Assembly: GCF_002261215.1 (NCBI RefSeq)
Contig: NZ_NEVS01000001.1
Coordinates: 496,001-560,000 of the forward strand
Direction of reading: 5' to 3'
Length of the DNA: 64,000 bases
From: Bordetella genomosp. 11
GTDB taxonomy: Bacteria > Pseudomonadota > Gammaproteobacteria > Burkholderiales > Burkholderiaceae_B
Under the pieces are notes generated by a model. That model made no database searches and had not been told where the DNA came from. It saw nothing but the letters and a program-made list of their open reading frames with translations. Positions 45,166 to 55,653 of the stretch are shown here, one piece after another; positions within the stretch are counted from its first letter, which is position 1; every line of letters starts with the position of its first letter. The position numbers and the translations under genes are program-made.

Positions 45166-45956
45166 ACCGCCACCGCCCCTTTGATATGCGGATGGCTTTG
45201 GTAATCGACCACTTCCAGGTCTTCGTACTCGTATTCGAACAGGGACGCCGGCTTGCGCTTGATGCGCAGCTTCGGATAAGGGTAGGGCTGGCGCGACAGC
45301 TGCAGTTCGACCTGCTCGAAATGATTGCTATAGATATGGCAATCGCCGCCGGTCCAGATAAAGTCGCCGACGTCCAGGTCGCACTGCTGCGCGACCAGGT
45401 GCGTCAGCAAGGCATAGCTGGCGATGTTGAATGGGACGCCCAGGAAGATATCCGCGCTGCGCTGATACAGCTGGCAGGACAGCTTGCCATCGGCGACGTA
45501 GAACTGGATCAGCGCGTGGCAGGGCGGAAGCGCCATGCGCGGGATGTCGGCCACGTTCCAGGCCGATACGATCAGGCGCCGCGAATCCGGGTTGCGGAGG
45601 ATCTGCTCCAGCAATTGCGAGATCTGGTCGATATGGCGGCCGTCCGGCGCGGGCCAGGAACGCCATTGCGCGCCGTAGACCGGGCCCAGGTTGCCGTCGG
45701 CGTCGGCCCATTCGTCCCAGATAGTGACGCCGCGCTCCTGCAGCCAGCGCACATTGCTGTCGCCGCGCAGAAACCACAGCAGCTCGATGAAAATGCTTTT
45801 GGTGTGCAGCTTCTTGGTGGTCACCAGGGGAAAGCCCTGCGACAGGTCGAAGCGCATTTGATAGCCGAATACCGAACGCGTGCCGGTGCCGGTGCGATCC
45901 GTCTTGGTGACGCCATGTTCATAGACATGGCGCATGAAGTCTTCGTATTGGTGCAT
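45162..45956 (-). CDS. thyA: Thymidylate synthase
   Basis: Methylates dUMP to dTMP with methylenetetrahydrofolate. The 264-residue protein has exactly the E. coli length and aligns with it without gaps; the nucleophile Cys146 is in [19 protein letters not shown]. Other marks are [12 protein letters not shown] at the N-terminus and [20 protein letters not shown]. It precedes folA with a four-base overlap and follows the OsmC-family gene by 17 bases. Confidence 0.97.
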   Translation of the reverse strand: MHQYEDFMRHVYEHGVTKTDRTGTGTRSVFGYQMRFDLSQGFPLVTTKKLHTKSIFIELLWFLRGDSNVRWLQERGVTIWDEWADADGNLGPVYGAQWRSWPAPDGRHIDQISQLLEQILRNPDSRRLIVSAWNVADIPRMALPPCHALIQFYVADGKLSCQLYQRSADIFLGVPFNIASYALLTHLVAQQCDLDVGDFIWTGGDCHIYSNHFEQVELQLSRQPYPYPKLRIKRKPASLFEYEYEDLEVVDYQSHPHIKGAVAV

Positions 45957-45973
45957 GGAAATCCGGGCGGGGC

Positions 45974-46423
45974 TCAGTTCGCGTCCGCGGCGCCGGCCGC
46001 GCCGGTCTCCACCACGTCCACGGAGAAGGTCATTTCCGCCGTCTTGGCCAGCATGGCCGAAGCCGAGCAGTATTTTTCGTGCGACAACTGTACGGCGCGC
46101 TCGACCGCCGCGCGGGGCAGCTTGTGCCCGGTAACGGTAAAGGCGAAATGGATGCGCGTGAACACCTTCGGGTCGGTCTCGGCGCGATCGGCCTGCAGCT
46201 TGACGCTGCAGCCGGTCACCGCGTGGCGGCCGCGCTTCAGGATGAGCACCACGTCGTACGCGGTGCAGCCGCCGGTGCCGGCCAGGACCATTTCCATCGG
46301 GCGAAACGCCAGGTCGTGGCCGCCGCCATCCACGGCGCCATCCATGACGGCGACATGCCCGCTACCCGAAGTGGCCACGAACAGCATCCCTGAAGGGCCG
46401 CCCCAGTCGATCGTGCATTCCAT
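45974..46423 (-). CDS. OsmC/Ohr-family protein
   Basis: A 149-residue OsmC-type protein, related to peroxiredoxin-like organic hydroperoxide reductases. ATG 46423 is chosen because CAGGA precedes it by eight bases; the ATG nine codons upstream lacks such a site. The two redox Cys are in [17 protein letters not shown] and [13 protein letters not shown], in the spacing of YhfA/OsmC proteins. It is the first gene of a run with thyA and folA, and is divergent from coq7 across a gap holding a 20-bp perfect palindrome. Confidence 0.87.
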   Translation of the reverse strand: MECTIDWGGPSGMLFVATSGSGHVAVMDGAVDGGGHDLAFRPMEMVLAGTGGCTAYDVVLILKRGRHAVTGCSVKLQADRAETDPKVFTRIHFAFTVTGHKLPRAAVERAVQLSHEKYCSASAMLAKTAEMTFSVDVVETGAAGAADAN

Positions 46424-46479
46424 GTCGATATCCTGAATCGTCTTGTGCAAAAAGGGATCATAGCCGGTTCCGATCGCCC

Positions 46480-46499
46480 GGAAAGGGCCGGCCCTTTCC
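46480..46499. promoter_or_regulatory. 20-bp perfect palindrome in the osmC/coq7 gap
   Basis: GGAAAGGGCC is directly followed by its own reverse complement (46490-46499), giving 20 perfectly symmetrical bases with no spacer. It sits between two divergent genes, 57 bases before the OsmC-family start. It could be an operator for a dimeric regulator or a cruciform-prone site. Confidence 0.45.
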
Positions 46500-46605
46500 T
46501 CGGCGGGGCCTTGCGGCCGACCCGGCCGGCCGCCTTCCTTACAATGGAAGAATCGATACGGACAAGGCGCTTTTTGCCGTGTCCGACGCCTTACAGGAGT
46601 ATGCG

Positions 46606-47283
46606 ATGCCGTCGCCTCAGCCGCCGTCCCCGTCGTTCCCGTCCCTGGCCCGCCGCAAGGGGCCGCTGGATGCCCTGCTGGGAGAGGCGGACCGCGCCCT
46701 GCGCGTCCTGGCCGGCGCCTCCAGCGCGGGCCGGCCTTATCCGGCGGGCCCCGAGGCCGCCGAGACCCTTACCCCCGACGACCGCCGGCACGCGGCCGGC
46801 CTGATGCGGGTGAATCACGTCGGGGAAATCTGCGCCCAGGCGCTGTACCGTGGCCAGGCGCTGGCCTGCGCCGACGAGTCCGTCCGCCGGATGTTCCAGG
46901 ATGCCGCCACGGAGGAAGTCGACCATCTGGCCTGGTGCGAGCGGCGCCTGGGCGAGCTGCGCAGCCGTCCCAGCCTGCTGAATCCGCTGTGGTATGCCGG
47001 CTCGTTCGGCCTGGGCCTGTTGGCCGGCCGCGCGGGGGTGCGGCGCAATCTGGGCTTCATGGCGGAAACCGAGCGGCAGGTCGAAGCGCACCTGGAAAGC
47101 CATCTGAAGCGCCTTCCCGCGCAGGACGAACGGTCCCGCCAGGTGGTGGACCAGATGAAGCAGGACGAAATCAACCACCGCGTCAGCGCCGAACGGGCTG
47201 GCGCCGCGCCCCTGTCGTGGCCCGTCCGAGGCGCCATGCGTGCCCTGTCGCGTGTCATGACGAGCACGGCCTACTGGATCTAG
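46606..47283 (+). CDS. coq7: 2-polyprenyl-3-methyl-6-methoxy-1,4-benzoquinol 5-hydroxylase (Coq7)
   Basis: Di-iron hydroxylase for the penultimate step of ubiquinone synthesis. ATG 46606 follows AGGAG by eight bases; a GTG nine codons upstream is less likely. The 225-residue protein has duplicated four-helix-bundle iron sites: [47 protein letters not shown] and [10 protein letters not shown], giving the Glu/His ligands. A Pro/Ser-rich N-terminal stretch of about 20 residues precedes the conserved [12 protein letters not shown] helix. A TACAAT -10 is at 46540-46545. Confidence 0.93.
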   Translation: MPSPQPPSPSFPSLARRKGPLDALLGEADRALRVLAGASSAGRPYPAGPEAAETLTPDDRRHAAGLMRVNHVGEICAQALYRGQALACADESVRRMFQDAATEEVDHLAWCERRLGELRSRPSLLNPLWYAGSFGLGLLAGRAGVRRNLGFMAETERQVEAHLESHLKRLPAQDERSRQVVDQMKQDEINHRVSAERAGAAPLSWPVRGAMRALSRVMTSTAYWI

Positions 47284-47437
47284 GGGGGGGCAGGCGGGGC
47301 GCGGGAACAGGGTGGGCCACGCCCGCCGGAGCGCCCGGGTCGGCGGGTTTTGGGGCGCTTTTCCCGGGCTTCGGCGGTCCGGACCGCCCGGCGCAGGGTT
47401 AACCCCGTCTGATATTTACGGGGCGATCGAGGGGCGT
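47284..47437. other. Intergenic region after coq7
   Basis: GC-rich, no supported gene. It includes G-runs (47284-47291) directly after the coq7 stop and several short GC hairpins without T-tracts. It leads into the promoter region of the candidate sRNA. Confidence 0.5.
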
Positions 47438-47453
47438 GGCACAATGATTGCTG
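47438..47453 (+). promoter_or_regulatory. Sigma-54-like promoter upstream of the candidate sRNA
   Basis: TGGCACAATGATTGCT keeps the invariant GG and GC ten bases apart and matches the RpoN pattern TGGCAC-N5-TTGC. It reads toward the sRNA and terminator; transcription would begin near 47464. Confidence 0.55.
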
Positions 47454-47568
47454 AAGATTGCCATCCCTGCCGGACGGTCGTTTGCGGGCGCGAGACCCGG
47501 GTCCGGCCGATAATGCGATGCACAAAAGCAACAATCTTCCCGCCGTTGAACGGCGCTAAAATTTCTTC

Positions 47569-47597
47569 TTGCATCGCACAAAAAGTTTGGCTATGAT
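47569..47597 (+). promoter_or_regulatory. Sigma-70 promoter of the candidate sRNA
   Basis: TTGCAT (47569-47574), a 17-base spacer and TATGAT (47592-47597), a strong pair for this GC-rich genome. The expected start of transcription is about 47604. The surrounding sequence is AT-rich compared with flanking DNA. Confidence 0.65.
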
Positions 47598-47603
47598 TTG
47601 TCC

Positions 47604-47768
47604 ATCGGATGTCGAAACGCAGTCGGCGCGGTGCCAAACCCCGACAGCGCACAGGGTACCTGGGAGGGTACTCCAGGGTTAACCCTCTGCGACATGCCAC
47701 GGTTGTCTCCTCCACCCTCCTCCTTTGGTGGATTTAGCCCGAGATCGTCAGATCTCGGGCTTTTTTTT
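47604..47768 (+). ncRNA. Candidate structured small RNA with own promoter and terminator
   Basis: Between the sigma-70 promoter and a strong terminator lie about 165 bases with rich pairing. A long-range stem joins ATGTC+GCAG (47609-47613 and 47619-47622) with CTGC-GACAT (47687-47695). Inside it are hairpins GTCGG/CCGAC (47622-47626 with 47641-47645) and CCTGG/CCAGG (47659-47663 with 47673-47677). Beyond it, TCCACC/GGTGGA (47711-47716 with 47727-47732) presents the loop CTCCTCCTTT, which is complementary to Shine-Dalgarno sequences. The next gene has its own -10 beyond the terminator (TAAAAT, 47888-47893). I do not recognise a known family. Confidence 0.5.
47736..47768 (+). terminator. Strong Rho-independent terminator
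   Basis: An 11-bp perfect stem, AGCCCGAGATC (47736-47746) with GATCTCGGGCT (47751-47761), loop GTCA, and a run of eight T ending at 47768. It lies 155 bases before the tviB start, with no gene in front except coq7 453 bases earlier. Confidence 0.92.
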
Positions 47769-47923
47769 ATCCATTTTTCGGTCCGCGCCATTTCGCGCAC
47801 AGTATCCGGCGGCGCGGGGCTTTCCTTCCTCGCGGGCTGCGCTCGCACGACTTTGCCGCGCGGCCGAAAACCCTATGTCCCATCCACTAAAATCGCCGGA
47901 TCGATAGCGGTAGGAAATCCGTC

Positions 47924-49201
47924 ATGTTGCGTATTCAGGATGTGAAGTTGGCCATCGTGGGCCTGGGCTACGTCGGCCTGCCGCTTGCCGTGGAGTTCGG
48001 CAAGAAGCGTTCGGTGCTGGGTTTCGATATCGATACGCACCGCATCGACGAACTCAAGCGCGGGCAGGACCACACCCTGGAAGTCGATGAAGCCGAACTC
48101 GCGGCCGCGACGCACATGGAGTTCACCGCCGATGCCGCACGGTTGGCGCAGGCGAATGTCTATATCGTCACCGTTCCCACTCCGATCGACGCCTACAAGC
48201 AGCCGGACCTGACCCCGCTGCGCAAGGCCAGCGAAACCATAGGACGGGTCCTGAAGCGGGGCGATATCGTTATCTACGAGTCCACCGTCTACCCCGGCGC
48301 CACCGAGGAAGAATGCGTGCCCGTGCTGGAGCGCGTGTCCGGCCTGGCGTTCAACCGCGATTTCCATGCGGGGTACAGCCCGGAACGCATCAACCCCGGC
48401 GACAAGAGCCATCGCGTCAACACCATCAAGAAAGTGACTTCCGGATCGACCCCCGAAGTCGCGGACCTGGTGGATGCCCTGTACCGCGAGATCGTGACGG
48501 CCGGTACGCACAAGGCCGCCTCCATCCGCGTGGCCGAAGCCGCGAAAGTCATCGAGAATACCCAGCGCGACGTCAACATCGCCCTGATCAACGAGCTGGC
48601 GCTGATCTTCAACAAGATGGGGATCGATACCGAGGCCGTGCTGCAGGCCGCGGGCACGAAGTGGAATTTCCTGCCGTTCCGGCCCGGGCTGGTGGGCGGC
48701 CATTGCATCGGTGTCGACCCCTATTACCTGACGCACAAGGCGCAGAGCCTGGGCTATCACCCGGAAATCATCCTGGCCGGCCGGCGCCTGAACGACGCCA
48801 TGGGCGGCTATGTGGTGTCGCAGCTGGTCAAGGCCATGACCAAGCGCCGCATCCACGTGCAGGGTGCGCGGGTGCTGGTCATGGGACTGACCTTCAAGGA
48901 AAACTGCCCGGACCTGCGCAATACGCGCGTGGTCGATATCGTGCGCGAACTGCGCGAATATGGCGTGGAGGTGGACGTCTACGATCCGTGGGTCGATCCG
49001 GCCGAAGCGCGCGCGGAATACGGCATCGAACCCGTGGCGACGCCCGCCTCCGGCACCTACGACGGCATTGTTCTTGCGGTAGCGCATCGGCAGTTCGCCG
49101 AATTGGGCGCCGCGCGAATACGCGCCTACGGCAAGCCCGAACATGTGCTGTACGACCTGAAATACGTCCTGCAGCCCGGCGAATCGGATCTGCGCTTGTA
49201 A
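47924..49201 (+). CDS. tviB: UDP-N-acetylhexosamine 6-dehydrogenase (TviB/WbpO family)
   Basis: Oxidises UDP-GlcNAc or UDP-GalNAc to the uronic acid with two NAD, for polysaccharide synthesis. AGGA lies eight bases before ATG. The 425-residue protein has the NAD motif [22 protein letters not shown] at residues 9-25, the catalytic Cys in [12 protein letters not shown] (about residue 263) and the C-terminal UDP-binding domain with [18 protein letters not shown]. The [15 protein letters not shown] segment is typical of the TviB/WbpO group rather than plain UDP-glucose dehydrogenases. The wbpP-type gene follows by 25 bases. Confidence 0.9.
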   Translation: MLRIQDVKLAIVGLGYVGLPLAVEFGKKRSVLGFDIDTHRIDELKRGQDHTLEVDEAELAAATHMEFTADAARLAQANVYIVTVPTPIDAYKQPDLTPLRKASETIGRVLKRGDIVIYESTVYPGATEEECVPVLERVSGLAFNRDFHAGYSPERINPGDKSHRVNTIKKVTSGSTPEVADLVDALYREIVTAGTHKAASIRVAEAAKVIENTQRDVNIALINELALIFNKMGIDTEAVLQAAGTKWNFLPFRPGLVGGHCIGVDPYYLTHKAQSLGYHPEIILAGRRLNDAMGGYVVSQLVKAMTKRRIHVQGARVLVMGLTFKENCPDLRNTRVVDIVRELREYGVEVDVYDPWVDPAEARAEYGIEPVATPASGTYDGIVLAVAHRQFAELGAARIRAYGKPEHVLYDLKYVLQPGESDLRL

Positions 49202-49226
49202 CTCCACGTTTGAAAAAGGCCATGGC

Positions 49227-50252
49227 ATGACGCACCGCTATCAGCAAATCACCGAAGACTTCCGCAAGGCGCCCCGTACCTGGCTGGTCACCGGCTGCGC
49301 CGGTTTTATCGGCTCGAACCTCGTGGAAACGCTCCTGAAACTGGACCAGACGGTCGTGGGCCTGGATAACCTGTCCACCGGCTACCGGCACAACCTGGAC
49401 GAGGTCATGGAGCTCGTCTCGGCCGAACAATGGGGCCGGTTTACCTTCATCGAGGGCGATATCCGCGACCTGGAGACCTGCCGCAAGGCCGCCACGGGGG
49501 TGGACTTCGTGCTGCATCAGGCGGCGCTCGGCTCCGTGCCGCGGTCCATCCAGGATCCCATCACCACGAATGCCGTGAATGTCGATGGCTTCCTGAATAT
49601 GCTGGTCGCGGCCCGCGATGCACGAGTGCGGGGCTTCGTTTACGCGGCTTCCAGTTCTACCTATGGCGACCACCCGGCCTTGCCCAAGGTGGAATCCGAA
49701 ATCGGCAACCCGCTGTCGCCCTACGCGGTCAGCAAGTACGTGAACGAACTGTATGCCGACGTGTTCGCGCGCGGCTACGGCTTCGGCAGCGTGGGCCTGC
49801 GCTACTTCAACGTGTTCGGCAAGCGGCAGGATCCCAACGGCGCCTACGCCGCCGTCATTCCCAAGTGGATCGGGGCCATGATCCGCGGCGAGGACGTCGT
49901 CATCAACGGCGACGGCGAGACCAGCCGCGACTTCTGCTTCGTGGAGAACGCCGTGCAGGCCAATCTGCTGGCGGCACTGGCGCAGGCCGAAGGTACCCAC
50001 CAGGTCTACAACGTGGCGTTCAATGCGCGCACCAGCCTGAACGATCTGTTCCGCCACCTGACCCGCCTGCTGGCCAAGCATGGCGTGCAGTATGACAAGC
50101 CGCCCGTCTACGGGGATTTCCGTCCGGGCGACGTGCGGCATTCGCAGGCCGACATCGCCAAGGCCAACGATCAGCTGGGCTACAAGCCCATGCACGACAT
50201 CATCGAAGGGCTGGAGGTCGCCATGCCCTGGTATACGCAGTTCCTGCGTTAA
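49227..50252 (+). CDS. wbpP: UDP-N-acetylglucosamine (uronate) 4-epimerase (WbpP/TviC family)
   Basis: Short-chain epimerase that interconverts the gluco and galacto forms of UDP-N-acetylhexosamines or their uronic acids. The 341-residue protein has the extended family start [19 protein letters not shown] (Gly-rich NAD motif at about residues 23-29), [12 protein letters not shown] with the catalytic Ser, and [13 protein letters not shown] with the Tyr-x3-Lys pair (about 166-170). With tviB it makes UDP-GalNAcA, a building block of O-antigen or Vi-like capsule. No glycosyltransferases are next to it, so the rest of the pathway is elsewhere. Confidence 0.9.
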   Translation: MTHRYQQITEDFRKAPRTWLVTGCAGFIGSNLVETLLKLDQTVVGLDNLSTGYRHNLDEVMELVSAEQWGRFTFIEGDIRDLETCRKAATGVDFVLHQAALGSVPRSIQDPITTNAVNVDGFLNMLVAARDARVRGFVYAASSSTYGDHPALPKVESEIGNPLSPYAVSKYVNELYADVFARGYGFGSVGLRYFNVFGKRQDPNGAYAAVIPKWIGAMIRGEDVVINGDGETSRDFCFVENAVQANLLAALAQAEGTHQVYNVAFNARTSLNDLFRHLTRLLAKHGVQYDKPPVYGDFRPGDVRHSQADIAKANDQLGYKPMHDIIEGLEVAMPWYTQFLR

Positions 50253-50301
50253 CGGGGATGCCGCCGGGAACCGCGCGTTTCGCGGTGGCGGCCGCAGCAT
50301 G

Positions 50302-50333
50302 GCCTTCCACCGCACGGCCGTGCGGTGGAAGGC
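50302..50333. terminator. Long palindrome between convergent genes
   Basis: A 15-bp perfect stem (50302-50316 with 50319-50333) around two bases, between the stops of wbpP and algC. It has no T-tract on either strand, so it is at best a bidirectional transcription barrier or an mRNA 3'-end stabiliser. Confidence 0.5.
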
Positions 50334-50343
50334 ATATGGGCGC

Positions 50344-51741
50344 TCAGAAGGGCAGTTTGACGTCCGGCTTCAGGGCCAGCAGCTGTTTGCGGAAGTCATC
50401 CTGGATGCGCGCCAGCGCGGCTTCGTTATCCGCCTCGAAGCGCAGTACCACCACGGGCGTGGTGTTCGAGGGTCGGGCCAGGCCGAAGCCGTCGGGATAT
50501 TCGGCGCGTACCCCGTCGATCGTCACGACCTGGGTGGCGCCCTCGAAGCGGCCTTTTTCCTGCAGGTCCTTCACCAGCGCGAAGGGTTCGCCTTCCTGCA
50601 TTTCGAGCTTGAGTTCCGGCGTGGAAATAGCCTTGGGCAGGGCCTCGAGCACCGCGGACGGGTTGGCGTCGCGCGAGACGATCTCCAGCAGGCGCGCGCC
50701 CGTGTACAAGCCGTCGTCGAAGCCATACCAGCGTTCCTTGAAGAAGGTATGGCCGCTCATCTCGCCCGCCAGCGGGGCGCCCGTTTCGGCCAGCTTGGCC
50801 TTGACCAGGGAATGGCCCGTCTGCCACATCAGCGGCTGCCCGCCTGCCTGCTTGACGGCCAACCCGACGTGGCGGCTGCACTTGACGTCGTAGATGATCA
50901 TGGCGCCGGGGTTGCGCGACAGCACGTCGCGCGCATACAGGATCAACTGGCGGTCGGGCCAGATGATTTCGCCGGACTTCGTGACCACGCCCAGGCGATC
51001 GCCGTCGCCGTCGAAAGCCAGGCCGATTTCGCAATCGGTGGTCTTCAGGCAGTGGATGAGGTCTTCCAGGTTGTGCGGGTCGGCCGGATCGGGATGGTGG
51101 TTGGGGAAATTGCCGTCCACGTCGCAGAACAGTTCGGTGACGTCGCAGCCCATTTCGCGGAACAGCCTGGGCGCGATGGCGCCGGCCACGCCGTTGCCGC
51201 AATCGATGGCGATCTTCATCGGACGGGCCAGTTTGACGTCGCCGACGATGCGCTCGATATAGCGTCCGACCAGGTCCATGGTGCGGCGCCGGCCGGGGGT
51301 GACGCCAGCCGGCGCCTTGCCGCCGGCGGCTTCCATCGCCGCGTGCAGGGCCTGGATATCGGCGCCGTACAGCGCGGCGCCGCCCATCATCATCTTGAAG
51401 CCGTTGTACTTGGGGGGGTTATGGCTGCCCGTGACGGCCACGCCCGAGCCTGTTTTCTCGGTATAGGCGCCGAAGTACACCAGCGGAGTGGGCACCTGGC
51501 CGATGTCCAGGGTGCTGACGCCGCCGGCGTTCAGCCCTTCCTGCAAGGCCAGCGCCAGCTCTTCGCTGCTGAGGCGGCCATCGCGGCCGATCACGAGTTC
51601 AGGAATGTTTTTTTCGCGCGCGAGAGCCGCCAGGGCCAGGCCCAGTTCGCGCGCGAAGCGCGCGTTCAGCAGGTCGGGCACGGTGCCGCGTATGTCGTAC
51701 GCCTTGAAGATCGAAGCAGGGAAGGACGACGCATTACCCAC
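50344..51741 (-). CDS. algC: Phosphomannomutase/phosphoglucomutase
   Basis: Interconverts 6- and 1-phosphates of mannose or glucose, supplying precursors for LPS and capsule. I choose the GTG at 51741, with AAGGA seven bases upstream, since homologues start at FPASIFKAYDIRGTVP; the longer frame reads through intergenic DNA. The 465-residue protein has the phosphoserine loop GVAVTGSHNPPKYNGFK (Ser near 105), the metal loop AFDGDGDRLG and the sugar loop GEMSGHTFFKERW. It is convergent with the wbpP gene. Confidence 0.92.
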   Translation of the reverse strand: MGNASSFPASIFKAYDIRGTVPDLLNARFARELGLALAALAREKNIPELVIGRDGRLSSEELALALQEGLNAGGVSTLDIGQVPTPLVYFGAYTEKTGSGVAVTGSHNPPKYNGFKMMMGGAALYGADIQALHAAMEAAGGKAPAGVTPGRRRTMDLVGRYIERIVGDVKLARPMKIAIDCGNGVAGAIAPRLFREMGCDVTELFCDVDGNFPNHHPDPADPHNLEDLIHCLKTTDCEIGLAFDGDGDRLGVVTKSGEIIWPDRQLILYARDVLSRNPGAMIIYDVKCSRHVGLAVKQAGGQPLMWQTGHSLVKAKLAETGAPLAGEMSGHTFFKERWYGFDDGLYTGARLLEIVSRDANPSAVLEALPKAISTPELKLEMQEGEPFALVKDLQEKGRFEGATQVVTIDGVRAEYPDGFGLARPSNTTPVVVLRFEADNEAALARIQDDFRKQLLALKPDVKLPF

Positions 51742-52075
51742 GGTAGTTCCTTTGTGGTCGAGTGATTCGGTAAAAGCGAAAGGGCGATTATCCCCGATAA
51801 GCAGGGGCGGGCCGCAGTGCGGTACATGGCCTAATGCCAAGGCCCTAATGCATCCGTCCGGGGCGGCGCGCGCCGGGATCGGCCGGACGCCAGGGCGGGA
51901 TCGCGTCATCGACCCGGAAAAGGGGATGGCACTGTCTGGGATTGTGGCATGCGGGCCGCGCGGCGGAATGTGTCGGAAGTCGACAAACCTGACCGGGTGT
52001 TGCTGGCCACCGCATCGCCCTACAATAGTCGCTTCGCCCGGCTGCGTATCGGGCGCATTTCCATAACGGTGGCCG
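51742..52075. other. Divergent intergenic region algC / FAD oxidoreductase
   Basis: 334 bases without a supported gene. Short GC palindromes occur in the middle. A TACAAT -10 at 52021-52026 reads toward the flavoenzyme, about 50 bases before its start. No riboswitch or known operator is recognised. Confidence 0.5.
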
Positions 52076-53491
<1,416 letters not shown>

Positions 53492-53513
53492 GCCGCGCGG
53501 CAGAAAACACGCC

Positions 53514-54230
53514 ATGACCGCCGCGCCCTTGTCCGCCGCGCATTACCGCGTCCTGATCGTCGAGGACGACGCCACGATTGCCGGCAATCTGTACAGTTTC
53601 CTGGAGGCGCGCGGCTTCGTGCCGGACGCGGCGTACGACGGCCACGCGGCCTTGTCCCTGCTCAAGGCGCAGCACTTCGACGTGGTGATCCTGGATGTGG
53701 GCCTGCCGGGCATGGATGGCTATAGCGTGCTGCGCGCGCTGCGCAACGAGCTCACGTTGTCGGTACCCGTGCTGATGCTGACGGCGCGCGACGAACTCGA
53801 GGACAAGCTGGCCGGTTTTTCGCACGGCGCGGACGATTACCTGACCAAGCCCTTCGCGCTGGCCGAGGTCGAGGCCCGGCTGCACGCCCTGATCCAGCGC
53901 GCCAGCGGCGCGGTCGGTACGCCGATCCGGCGTTGCGGGCCATTGAGCTACGACAGCCGGCGCCGTGACGTGCAGGTCAACGGACAGCCCGTGCACCTGA
54001 CGCGCAAGTCCTGCATGATCCTGGATGCCCTGCTGCGCGATCCGGGACGTGTCGTGCCGCGCACCGAACTGGAAAGCCTGCTGTGGGGTAGCGAGCCGCC
54101 GTCCTCCGACGCGCTGCGCAGCCAGGTGCATCTGCTGCGCAAGGCGCTGGCCGATGCCGGTTTCGATGGCATCGAAACCGTGCACGGTACGGGCTGGCGC
54201 CTGGTCGCCGCTCCCGGCAAAGCGGCATGA
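53514..54230 (+). CDS. OmpR-family response regulator
   Basis: A 238-residue two-component regulator. The receiver (about residues 9-124) has the acidic pair in IVEDDAT, the phosphorylation Asp in VVILDVGLPGMDGY (about residue 60), Thr in LMLTARDE and Lys in DDYLTKPF. The C-terminal winged helix (about 135-232) shows RRDVQVNGQPVHLTRKS and VHGTGWRLVA. The kinase gene overlaps its stop by four bases (ATGA). With the kinase and a PAP2 phosphatase it resembles envelope-remodelling systems of the PmrAB kind; the signal is unknown. Confidence 0.92.
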   Translation: MTAAPLSAAHYRVLIVEDDATIAGNLYSFLEARGFVPDAAYDGHAALSLLKAQHFDVVILDVGLPGMDGYSVLRALRNELTLSVPVLMLTARDELEDKLAGFSHGADDYLTKPFALAEVEARLHALIQRASGAVGTPIRRCGPLSYDSRRRDVQVNGQPVHLTRKSCMILDALLRDPGRVVPRTELESLLWGSEPPSSDALRSQVHLLRKALADAGFDGIETVHGTGWRLVAAPGKAA

Positions 54231-55597
54231 AGACCGGCAGCACCCTGACTCAGCGGGTGGTCTGGGCCTTGACCGGCACGGTATCCATTTTCGTGTCCGT
54301 GCTCGTCGTGTTGGCCTACCTGACCTTCGACCAGATGGAAGACGAGCTGGTCAACGAGATCCTGACCAACGAGACGGACCGCCTCATCCAGCGCGTCGAA
54401 AGCGGCGAAGAGACCTTGCCCATGCGCGGCGCGCACGAACTGGGCGGCGCGATGCGCGCCTGGGTGCAGATGCCGGGCCAGCTGAACACCGCGATTCCCA
54501 AGGAAGTCCAGGGCTTGAACGACGGCCTGCACCTGCTGGAGCCGGGCACCGAAACCTGGCATGTCGTGGTGGCGGAAATGACCAAAGGGCGGCGGATGTA
54601 TGTGTTGTACGACGCCACCGACAACGAAGACCGGGTGTTCGACTTCGGCCTGATCCTGCTGGGCCTGGGCGTGGTCTGCATCGTCGCCGCCTACGGGGTC
54701 GCCCGGAAGGTGGCCTACCTGGCCGTGGGGCCGCTGCTGACGCTGACCGACCGCCTGGCGACCTGGGCGCCAGGCTCGCCGGACCTGGCCGTCGAACGCA
54801 ATGACGAAGCCGGGCGCCTGGTCGAAGCCTTCAATCGCGTGCAGAACCAGGTGGATCGCTCCCTTGCCCGCGAACGCGAATTCGCGGCCAATCTCAGCCA
54901 CGAGGTACGTACGCCGCTTGCTGCCATCCGCAGCGACGGCGAGCTGATGCTGCTGGCTGCCGTCGTCCCGCCGGACCAGCAAACGCGCCTGAAGCGGATC
55001 GTCAAGAATGTCGACAGCGTGACGGCCGCGCTGGAAAGCGCGCGCGCCATGGCCCGCGACGAGCCCAGCACGCCGGAACCCGTCGATCTGTCCGAATGCC
55101 TGGCGGCTGCCTGGCAGGGGCTGGAAGCGAATGCCGAGCAGGGCGGCCTGGCGTTGGACGACCACATACCCGCCGGCACGGTGCGCCTGCTGGATCGCTA
55201 TGCCTTGCTGACCGTCCTGCGCAACCTGATCCGCAACGCCATCGAGCATGCCGCGCCCGCCGTGTTGTCCGTGCGCGCGCTCGACGATGGCATCGAAATC
55301 CGCGATAACGGCAAAGGGATCAAGGCGGAAGACCTGCCTTTCGTCTTCGAGCGCTATTACAGCGTGCGCCGGCGCGACACGCAGGGCCGGGGTGGGGACG
55401 AGGCCGAAGCCGCGCAGGCGCTGGAACGCGGCCTGGGGCTGGCCATCGCCAAGCGCGTCTGCGATATGCAGGGCTGGAGCCTGAGCGTTGAATCCTGGGT
55501 GGGCGTCCCGCATCACGGGACATGCTTCACGCTGCGTTTCGCGGGCACGGATGCCGTTCCCGGGCCGTCCGGCCAGCAGGCCGCGCACGCGATTTGA
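54227..55597 (+). CDS. Sensor histidine kinase
   Basis: A 456-residue membrane histidine kinase, partner of the response regulator just upstream. TM1 (about residues 12-33) and TM2 (about 143-162) flank a periplasmic sensor of roughly 110 residues rich in Glu/Asp near the membrane (QMEDELVNEILTNETDR). A HAMP-like linker leads to the H-box NLSHEVRTPLAA (His near 225). The catalytic domain has NLIRNAIEHA, DNGKGI, FERYY and GLGLAIAKRV. An insertion of about 15 residues (RRRDTQGRGGDEAEAAQA) lies between F and G2 boxes. Confidence 0.92.
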   Translation: MKTGSTLTQRVVWALTGTVSIFVSVLVVLAYLTFDQMEDELVNEILTNETDRLIQRVESGEETLPMRGAHELGGAMRAWVQMPGQLNTAIPKEVQGLNDGLHLLEPGTETWHVVVAEMTKGRRMYVLYDATDNEDRVFDFGLILLGLGVVCIVAAYGVARKVAYLAVGPLLTLTDRLATWAPGSPDLAVERNDEAGRLVEAFNRVQNQVDRSLAREREFAANLSHEVRTPLAAIRSDGELMLLAAVVPPDQQTRLKRIVKNVDSVTAALESARAMARDEPSTPEPVDLSECLAAAWQGLEANAEQGGLALDDHIPAGTVRLLDRYALLTVLRNLIRNAIEHAAPAVLSVRALDDGIEIRDNGKGIKAEDLPFVFERYYSVRRRDTQGRGGDEAEAAQALERGLGLAIAKRVCDMQGWSLSVESWVGVPHHGTCFTLRFAGTDAVPGPSGQQAAHAI

Positions 55598-55653
55598 CAA
55601 TTATTCGATATCTTCCTGGGTAGTGTGCCGGGATCTTTTCCTACGGCTCGCCC

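Noticed and set aside
47284..47300. G-rich run after coq7 considered as a G-quadruplex or terminator
   Set aside because: Only one eight-G run with poorly spaced neighbours, and no T-tract hairpin.
47604..47768. 6S RNA as identity of the candidate sRNA
   Set aside because: The length is close, but the 5' and 3' ends do not form the closing stem and central bubble of 6S RNA; the 3' end is an intrinsic terminator.
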